Origin: an uncultured Eubacteriales bacterium
GTDB lineage: Bacteria; Bacillota; Clostridia; Oscillospirales; Acutalibacteraceae
Length of the DNA stretch: 64,000 nucleotides
Assembly (NCBI GenBank): GCA_934486455.1
Contig: CAKSPR010000004.1
Location: 1 to 64,000 of the forward strand
Direction: 5' to 3'
The number at the start of each line of letters is the position of its first letter. The stretch's first letter is position 1. Below, piece after piece: positions 59,095 to 64,000 of the stretch. The notes below the pieces were generated by a model, which made no database searches, was not told the DNA's origin, and was given only the letters and a program-made list of their open reading frames with translations. The position numbers and the translations under genes were made by a program.

Positions 59095-59371
59095 TGTAAA
59101 TATTCAGCTTTTCGCTCATAAAAAGGGCGTTGGTTCGACCAAGAACGGCCGTGATTCGGAATCCAAGCGTCTCGGTCTTAAAAAGGGCGACGGCCAGTTT
59201 GTTACCGCCGGTAACATTCTTATCCGTCAGAGAGGCACCCACATCCATGCAGGCGAAAATGTCGGCCGCGGTTCGGATGATACCCTTTTTGCCCTCATCG
59301 ACGGAAAGGTTAAGTTCGAGCGCGTCGGTCGTGACCGCAAGCGCGTCAGTGTTTACGCTGTCGAACAATAA
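59087..59371 (+). CDS. rpmA: 50S ribosomal protein L27 (precursor)
   Basis: A 94-residue L27 with a nine-residue leader (MFNVNIQLF) before AHKKGVGSTKNGRDSESK. The leader and junction match the Prp cleavage pattern, so the mature protein should start at Ala10. AGGAGG precedes the ATG. Confidence 0.97.
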   Translation: MFNVNIQLFAHKKGVGSTKNGRDSESKRLGLKKGDGQFVTAGNILIRQRGTHIHAGENVGRGSDDTLFALIDGKVKFERVGRDRKRVSVYAVEQ

Positions 59372-59390
59372 TTTTTGTTGTGTAAGCTTT

Positions 59391-59435
59391 GGGCGAAAAA
59401 AAGGGGGTTCCCTTGTATTTTCGCCCTTTTGTTTT
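59391..59435 (+). terminator. Terminator after rpmA
   Basis: A 9-bp perfect stem GGGCGAAAA/TTTTCGCCC (59391-59399 with 59418-59426) with an inner hairpin, followed by TTTTGTTTT. obg starts 21 bases later, so this may be partly read through. Confidence 0.75.
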
Positions 59436-59455
59436 GCCCGAAAGGTAAATAAAAA

Positions 59456-60718
59456 ATGTTTATAGATATTGCAAAAATCAAGATCCGCGCAGGGGACGGC
59501 GGCAACGGTGCAGTCTCCTTCCGCAGGGAGAAGTATGTTGCGGCGGGAGGCCCCGACGGAGGAGACGGCGGAAAGGGCGGAAACATTGTTTTTCTCCCGG
59601 ACGACAACCTTTCGACCCTTGCGGATTTTCGCTACAAAAGAAAATACATCGCCGAAAACGGCCAGCCCGGCGGCGGAAAACGCTGCTTTGGCAAAAACGG
59701 CGCCGATCTTATAATACGCGTGCCCCGTGGCACCCTTGTCAAGGATGCAGAGAGCGGTCGGCTTCTTGCCGATGTGTCGGACGATACCCCTGCCGTAGTC
59801 GCAAGGGGCGGGCGAGGCGGCTGGGGAAACAGCCATTTTGCCACTCCCACCCGTCAGGCTCCCCGTTTTGCCAAAAGCGGAGTGGTCGGTGAGGAAAAAG
59901 AGGTGCAGCTCGAGCTCAAGCTTCTTGCCGATGTGGGGCTTATCGGCTTCCCAAATGTGGGGAAATCCACCCTTGTTTCGGTGGTCAGCGAGGCGAGGCC
60001 GAAAATCGCCAACTACCATTTTACCACCCTATCCCCGGTGCTCGGAGTGGTCAGGATAGCCGAAGGCTCATCCTTTGTTATGGCCGATATTCCCGGCCTG
60101 ATTGAGGGCGCGGGCGAGGGCGTGGGACTCGGACACGAGTTTTTGCGCCATGTGGAGCGTTGCAGAATGCTTCTTCACATTGTTGATGTATCTGGGAGCG
60201 AAGGGAGAGATCCCTGTGAGGATTTCGATGCCATCAACCGCGAGCTTGCGGTTTTCAGCGAGGATCTGGCAAAGCGCCCGCAGATCGTGGCAGGCAACAA
60301 ATGCGACCTTGCCTCACCCGAGCAGATCGAGCGTTTCAGAAATTATGTCGAGCAAAAGGGCTACGAGTTTTTTGAGCTTACCGCTCCCATTTGCGAAGGC
60401 ACAAAGGAAATTATAAACAGGATAGCGGCCATGCTTTCCACCCTGCCTCCCGTTGCCCGTTTCGAGCCCGATCCCGAGCCCGAAGCCGAAATTTCCCGCA
60501 ACAAATTCGAAATAACAAAAGAAGGCGAGATTTATGCGGTCGACGCCCCGTGGCTTGAAAAAATCATGTCGACCATCAACCCCGAGGATTACGAATCCCT
60601 TCAGTATTTCGAACGCGTGCTCAGGGAAAGCGGCATAATCGACGAGCTAAGAAAAATGGGCATCGAGGACGGAGACACTGTTTCGATCCACGGCATGGAA
60701 TTTGATTTTGTCAATTGA
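59456..60718 (+). CDS. obg: Obg GTPase
   Basis: Essential GTPase linked to 50S assembly and stress signalling. The 420 residues show the Gly-rich Obg domain (residues 1-158; AAGGPDGGDGGKGGN), a G domain with G1 GFPNVGKST starting at residue 164 and G3 DIPGLIEG, and the C-terminal OCT domain (about 345-420). The gene follows rpmA as in most bacteria. Confidence 0.97.
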   Translation: MFIDIAKIKIRAGDGGNGAVSFRREKYVAAGGPDGGDGGKGGNIVFLPDDNLSTLADFRYKRKYIAENGQPGGGKRCFGKNGADLIIRVPRGTLVKDAESGRLLADVSDDTPAVVARGGRGGWGNSHFATPTRQAPRFAKSGVVGEEKEVQLELKLLADVGLIGFPNVGKSTLVSVVSEARPKIANYHFTTLSPVLGVVRIAEGSSFVMADIPGLIEGAGEGVGLGHEFLRHVERCRMLLHIVDVSGSEGRDPCEDFDAINRELAVFSEDLAKRPQIVAGNKCDLASPEQIERFRNYVEQKGYEFFELTAPICEGTKEIINRIAAMLSTLPPVARFEPDPEPEAEISRNKFEITKEGEIYAVDAPWLEKIMSTINPEDYESLQYFERVLRESGIIDELRKMGIEDGDTVSIHGMEFDFVN

Positions 60719-60856
60719 TTTTTCCAAATAAGCTTTCGGCTTCACGGCATTTTTTCATTCCGTCGGCTTTTCGCGGATTTCCCGCCGACACCCGTCGACC
60801 CTTCCGACCGTTTACCGACCCGTGCAGAGCTTTCGTCCGATTTAAAAGGAGATTTT

Positions 60857-61246
60857 ATGAGACTTTTAGGTGAAAACTGCAATCCCGACAATTTAAGCCC
60901 TCTTACCCTTGCCTTTGTGGGCGACGGGGTTTATGAGCTTTTTGTGAGAGAGCATCTTGCCTGCCTCGCCAACCGCCCTGCCGGAGAGCTTAACTCCCGC
61001 AAGGTGCAAATGGTGAAGGCGGCCTCTCAGGCCGAAGCCTTCAGAAAAATTTCCGATTTTCTTTCGGAAAAGGAGCTTTCAATCTTTAAACGGGGCAGAA
61101 ATGCCCACCCTCCCCATTCGGCCAAAAACGCCTCGTCGGCCGATTACCATGCGGCTACGGGACTTGAGGCACTTTTCGGATGGCTCTACCTTTCGGACAT
61201 GAAGGACAGGGCTGCCGAGCTTTTCAGAATAATAGCAAAGGACTAA
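60857..61246 (+). CDS. mrnC: Mini-ribonuclease III
   Basis: Mini-III matures 23S rRNA in Firmicutes. The 129-residue protein is a single RNase III domain (LTLAFVGDGVYELFVREHLA with catalytic Asp, and the later ATGLEALFGWLYL Glu) without a dsRNA-binding domain. AAAAGGAG precedes the ATG. It usually lies beside cysS; here it follows obg. Confidence 0.93.
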   Translation: MRLLGENCNPDNLSPLTLAFVGDGVYELFVREHLACLANRPAGELNSRKVQMVKAASQAEAFRKISDFLSEKELSIFKRGRNAHPPHSAKNASSADYHAATGLEALFGWLYLSDMKDRAAELFRIIAKD

Positions 61247-61251
61247 TTTAT

Positions 61252-62184
61252 ATGTGGTTTATACTTGCGCTTGTCGCAATATTCTTTTGGAGCGGTTCCG
61301 ATCTTTTTACCAAAATGGGATCGGACAAAAACGAAAAATATACCCAGTGGAAGATCGTCGTGGCGGTAGGCCTTGTCATGGGAATCCACGCGGGAGTTGA
61401 GCTTTTGCGGGGGGCGGAATTTAAGCTTTCGGATATGATAACATATCTCCCCGCCTCAAGCATGTACATACTTTCCATGATTATCGGCTACATAGGGCTT
61501 CGTTACCTTGTGCTGTCGGTTTCGACCCCCATATGCAACTGCTCGGGAGCGGTTGCGGCAGTCATGTGCTATCTTTTCCTCGACCAAAAACTGACCGTCC
61601 TGCAGATAGTTGCCGTAGGCTTTATCATGGCCGGAATAATCCTGCTGTCGGTGCTCGAGCGCAAATATGAAAAGCAGGACCGACTTTTGCAGGGTCAAAA
61701 AATCGAGAAAAAATACACCCACAGCTTTATCGCCATCTTCCTGCCCATTACCTACTGTATAATCGACGCTCTCGGCACCTTCTTCGACGGCATGCTTCTC
61801 ATTGAAGAGGACGACGCGGGAAATGTCATTTCGGGCGTGCTTTCTGAGGAAAGTGCCAACATAGCCTACGAGCTGACCTTCCTTTTGATGGGACTTATAT
61901 GCTTTATATTTGTTTTTGTCATAAAAAAGGAACGGTTTTCGATCAAAAACGAGAAATTCCGCCTTACCGGTGCGGTTTGCGAAACGGCCGGTCAGTTTGC
62001 CTACATTTACGCCATATCGGGCAACACCATCGCCGCCGCCCCCATGATCTCATCCTACTGCCTCTTCTCGGTGGTATGGGCAAGACTTATTCTTAAAGAA
62101 AAGCTCACCCTTATACAATACATTTCCATCGTCCTCGCAGGCATAGGTATTGTGCTTATGGGCGTTTCGGAGGGAATGGCATAA
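61252..62184 (+). CDS. EamA-family permease
   Basis: A 310-residue membrane protein with ten hydrophobic segments in two repeats (WFILALVAIFFWSGSDLFTK, and the C-terminal AAAPMISSYCLFSVVWARLI). The loop between halves is longer than usual and charged (LIEEDDAGNVISGVLSEESA). The substrate is unknown. The ATG at 61252 follows AAAGGA; it lies five bases after mrnC and is probably co-transcribed with it. Confidence 0.85.
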   Translation: MWFILALVAIFFWSGSDLFTKMGSDKNEKYTQWKIVVAVGLVMGIHAGVELLRGAEFKLSDMITYLPASSMYILSMIIGYIGLRYLVLSVSTPICNCSGAVAAVMCYLFLDQKLTVLQIVAVGFIMAGIILLSVLERKYEKQDRLLQGQKIEKKYTHSFIAIFLPITYCIIDALGTFFDGMLLIEEDDAGNVISGVLSEESANIAYELTFLLMGLICFIFVFVIKKERFSIKNEKFRLTGAVCETAGQFAYIYAISGNTIAAAPMISSYCLFSVVWARLILKEKLTLIQYISIVLAGIGIVLMGVSEGMA

Positions 62185-62201
62185 AAACAATCTGAAATTT
62201 T

Positions 62202-62243
62202 GCTTCAACCTTTAGGTCATCTTTAGGTTGAAGCTTTATTTTT
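62202..62243 (+). terminator. Terminator of the obg-mrnC-EamA region
   Basis: A perfect 10-bp stem GCTTCAACCT/AGGTTGAAGC (62202-62211 with 62225-62234) followed by TTTATTTTTAT. Confidence 0.82.
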
Positions 62244-62262
62244 ATAACAGAAAATGCAGCAA

Positions 62263-62337
62263 AGACCGAGCCCCGTAAGAAAAGCTTTGCAAGGCCGCTG
62301 TCTGTTTTGTCGGGCGTATTTCTTATTGCCTCGGTCT
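62263..62337. ncRNA. Candidate structured RNA hairpin
   Basis: AGACCGAG (62263-62270) pairs with CTCGGTCT (62330-62337), and TAAGAAA (62276-62282) pairs with TTTCTTA (62319-62325), with a 5/4-base internal loop and a 36-base apical loop. A weak TATAAC at 62243-62248 could be its -10 box on the plus strand, and a terminator at 62535-62569 could end a transcript of about 315 bases. No family is recognised. Confidence 0.3.
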
Positions 62338-62534
62338 GTCCCATAACGGCCAAGGGCGGAGCATATGCTTTCTTCGGCTAAAGAGACAAGCTCTTTTAAA
62401 CTCCGAGGACAACGCGGCAAGGGCGTCCGCTGCGGATTTTAACAGGACCGCTGCATCAGGCGGCGCCCCTGCTCATACTTCGGTATCCGGTATCAAAAAT
62501 CACATCTTTTTGATGCAATTTTTCCTTCATTCGG

Positions 62535-62574
62535 CGACCCGACAGGACTTTTAAGGTTTTGTCGGGTCGTTTAT
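62535..62574 (+). terminator. Terminator upstream of the SPFH gene
   Basis: A perfect 10-bp stem CGACCCGACA/TGTCGGGTCG (62535-62544 with 62560-62569) followed by TTTATT. No protein gene ends directly before it. Confidence 0.6.
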
Positions 62575-62602
62575 TGATTTTACAAAAAATATGTGGTAAA
62601 AT
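62574..62602 (+). promoter_or_regulatory. Promoter of the SPFH gene
   Basis: TTGATT (62574-62579), 17-bp spacer, TAAAAT (62597-62602) with TG one base before it. Confidence 0.72.
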
Positions 62603-62744
62603 GTATTTGCAGAAAATTTCCACCCTTGCCGTGCCCTTTGCCAAAGTCTTCCGTCCCATTGCCCAAGCTCCAAAGCAGTCCCCGCAAGGGGGTCGGCCGC
62701 ACGGTAAAGGCAAGGCACAGCGCAAATAAAAAGGAGAGAAAAAA

Positions 62745-63731
62745 ATGGACATCGCAATCGAAACCATCCTACTCATAGCGGCGGCGCTGATAATGCTCAT
62801 ACTGCTGCTTGTCAACATCCGCATTGTTCCCCAGGCCTCGGAGTTCGTAATCGAACGGCTGGGAAAATACAAGCACACCTGGGGTCCCGGAATCCATGTT
62901 AAAATTCCTTTTTTCGATCGCATTGCAAAAACCATTACCTTAAAGGAGCATGTGCTCGATTCGCCGCCCCAGCCGGTCATAACCAAGGACAATGTCACCA
63001 TGCAGATCGACACGGTGGTTTATTACACCATTTTTGATTCTAAGCTTTTCACCTACGGCGCCGTAAATCCCATAAGCGCCCTTGAAAACCTTACCGCCAC
63101 CACACTTCGCAACATCGTCGGTGAGCTTGAGCTTGACGGCACCCTTACCTCCCGCGACATCATAAACGGCAAAATGACCTCCATTCTCGACGAGGCCACC
63201 GACAAATGGGGTATCAGGGTCAACCGTGTCGAGCTTAAAAACATTATTCCCCCAAGCGAAATTCAAAACGCCATGGAAAAGCAAATGAAGGCCGAGCGCG
63301 ACAAGCGCCAGACCCTGCTCGAGGCCGAGGCGCACAAGGCTGCGGCCATTACCCGTGCCGAGGGCGACAAGGCGGCCATGATACTTGCCGCAGAGGGCGA
63401 AAGAGACGCCAGGATTGCAAGGGCAGAGGGTGAAGCCAAGGCCATTAAGCTGGCTAAAGAGGCCGAGGCCGAGGGACTTCGCATGTTGAAGGAATCCTGC
63501 CCCGATGCGGCGGTTTTGGAGCTTAAAAAATATGAATCTCTCATAAAGCTTTCAGACGGCAAGGCGGCAAAAATTATAATTCCCACCGACGCGGTAAACG
63601 CCGTTAAAACAAATGTGCTTTTTTCCGAAACTACAGGTCTCGGAAACACCACCGTCCCCGCTCCCGAGGCTGAAAAGCCTCCCAAAACCGACGATTGCTG
63701 CGAGAGGCTTGAAAGCAAAGGAAAATTCTGA
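62745..63731 (+). CDS. SPFH/band-7 (stomatin-like) membrane protein
   Basis: The 328 residues have one N-terminal membrane segment (about 5-24), an SPFH domain (VPQASEFVIERLGKYKHTWG to about residue 190) and a long helical coiled region rich in Ala-Glu-Gly repeats (AEGDKAAMILAAEGERDARI). This is the QmcA/stomatin pattern of proteins that scaffold membrane microdomains. A partner NfeD gene is not adjacent. AAAAAGGAGAG precedes the ATG, and a strong terminator follows. Confidence 0.92.
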   Translation: MDIAIETILLIAAALIMLILLLVNIRIVPQASEFVIERLGKYKHTWGPGIHVKIPFFDRIAKTITLKEHVLDSPPQPVITKDNVTMQIDTVVYYTIFDSKLFTYGAVNPISALENLTATTLRNIVGELELDGTLTSRDIINGKMTSILDEATDKWGIRVNRVELKNIIPPSEIQNAMEKQMKAERDKRQTLLEAEAHKAAAITRAEGDKAAMILAAEGERDARIARAEGEAKAIKLAKEAEAEGLRMLKESCPDAAVLELKKYESLIKLSDGKAAKIIIPTDAVNAVKTNVLFSETTGLGNTTVPAPEAEKPPKTDDCCERLESKGKF

Positions 63732-63785
63732 TTAAGAAATATCAATCAAATCTTCAGACATTACACCAATCAGTTAAACGGTATA

Positions 63786-63825
63786 AAAAACCGAGGATCG
63801 CATTTTTCCGTGATCCTCGGTTTTT
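63786..63825 (+). terminator. Terminator of the SPFH gene
   Basis: A perfect 14-bp stem (63786-63799 with 63812-63825, arms AAAAACCGAGGATC) that includes the T run. Confidence 0.87.
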
Positions 63826-63923
63826 GTTTAACATGTTTTATTAATTCCGTCGCGGCCGCATTCCCCATCGGGGCAGAAAGAAGACAAAACGGAAACTTCG
63901 CCGTTTTTAAAGGCCGTAAAGCC

Positions 63924-64000
63924 TCAGCCGAAATATTTATAGATTTCTCCCGCAAGATAAAGGGACCCAAAAATGACTATCGGCCGCCCGTTTGCCGCCT
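63924..64000 (-). CDS. folC: Folylpolyglutamate synthase, 3' end only
   Basis: Only the last 24 codons plus the stop are inside the window (ANGRPIVIFGSLYLAGEIYK, then YFG and stop). The FGSLYLAGE segment is the typical C-terminus of FolC, which adds glutamate tails to folates. The rest of the gene lies beyond the right edge. The assignment rests on this short motif and the open frame alone. Confidence 0.7.
   Translation of the reverse strand, partial: AANGRPIVIFGSLYLAGEIYKYFG

Larger units (their letters stand above)
62185..62744. other. 560-base gene-free region with structured RNA candidate
   Basis: No convincing protein gene is visible. The region contains a terminator (62202-62243), a long imperfect hairpin (62263-62337), a second terminator (62535-62574) and the promoter of the SPFH gene. 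The interval between the two terminators is unexplained and may encode a small RNA. Confidence 0.55.

Noticed and set aside
63770..63970. A 66-codon minus-strand open frame at the right edge
   Set aside because: It crosses the SPFH terminator and is out of frame with the folC end, whose FGSLYLAGE motif explains the strand better.
1..64000. CRISPR arrays, insertion sequences, prophage genes, rRNA operons
   Set aside because: No regularly spaced repeats, transposase or integrase motifs, phage structural genes or rRNA segments were seen in any part of the window.

Overview
The window reads as a chromosomal segment of a spore-forming anaerobe of the Clostridia, most like the Oscillospirales/Ruminococcaceae group. 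Supporting signs: a one-chain pyruvate:ferredoxin oxidoreductase, a lone SpoVAD homologue, a dockerin protein and a cohesin lipoprotein, an L27 precursor with its Prp protease, strong AGGAGG-type ribosome binding sites, and many sigma-A promoters with 17-bp spacers. I see no insertion sequence, prophage, CRISPR array or rRNA operon. One tRNA gene is present. Family assignments were made by eye from protein motifs; no database search was run.

Layout. 1-3.6 kb (+): comEC (start outside the window), holA and an M5-type Toprim protein. 3.8-9.3 kb (-): nifJ and a secreted C39-like/SH3/dockerin protein. 9.7-16.3 kb (+): two tandem GH36 alpha-galactosidases, a DUF177 protein with rpmF, and a PDZ/radical-SAM/DUF512 protein. 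16.4-23 kb, mixed strands: galE with an M18 aminopeptidase, an XRE regulator facing a histidine phosphatase, spoVAD, a small unknown gene, tRNA-Lys and an acidic zinc-ribbon protein. 23.3 kb (+): the branched-chain amino-acid binding lipoprotein. 24.6-39.3 kb (-): a long same-strand block, in transcription order ymdB, a GH28-like beta-helix protein, a VCBS lipoprotein, a two-component pair, DUF1385, prmC, recA, recX, rimO, pgsA, cysE, a HAD phosphatase and cysS. 39.6-42.1 kb (-): rpmB, DUF1015, mscS. 42.4-51.6 kb (+): a CdaR/PucR-type regulator, ftsE-ftsX-M23 hydrolase, livHMGF and a cytidylate-kinase-like gene. 51.7-58.2 kb: a small membrane protein (-), trmK-nif3 (+), then (-) transaldolase-like, sorbose-1-phosphate-reductase-like, cohesin lipoprotein, EamA permease and PHP genes. 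58.3-63.7 kb (+): rplU-prp-rpmA, obg, mrnC, an EamA permease and an SPFH protein. The last 77 bases hold the 3' end of folC (-).

How the genes connect. The alpha-galactosidases and GalE could release galactose and feed UDP-glucose metabolism. The liv genes form one branched-chain amino-acid importer split over two loci about 23 kb apart. FtsEX and the coiled-coil M23 protein form the known envelope-hydrolase activation module. A sequence matching the published WalR-type direct repeat lies upstream of ftsE, and a near match overlaps the start region of the secreted dockerin protein. The OmpR-type two-component pair in the window is a possible but unproven partner.

The least ordinary items are these two WalR-like sites, the cohesin/dockerin pair, a terminator directly ahead of the second alpha-galactosidase, overlapping XRE/phosphatase promoters, the long disordered tail on FtsE, and a structured intergenic region near 62.3 kb that could encode a small RNA. 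I found no clearly new multi-gene defence or mobile system.
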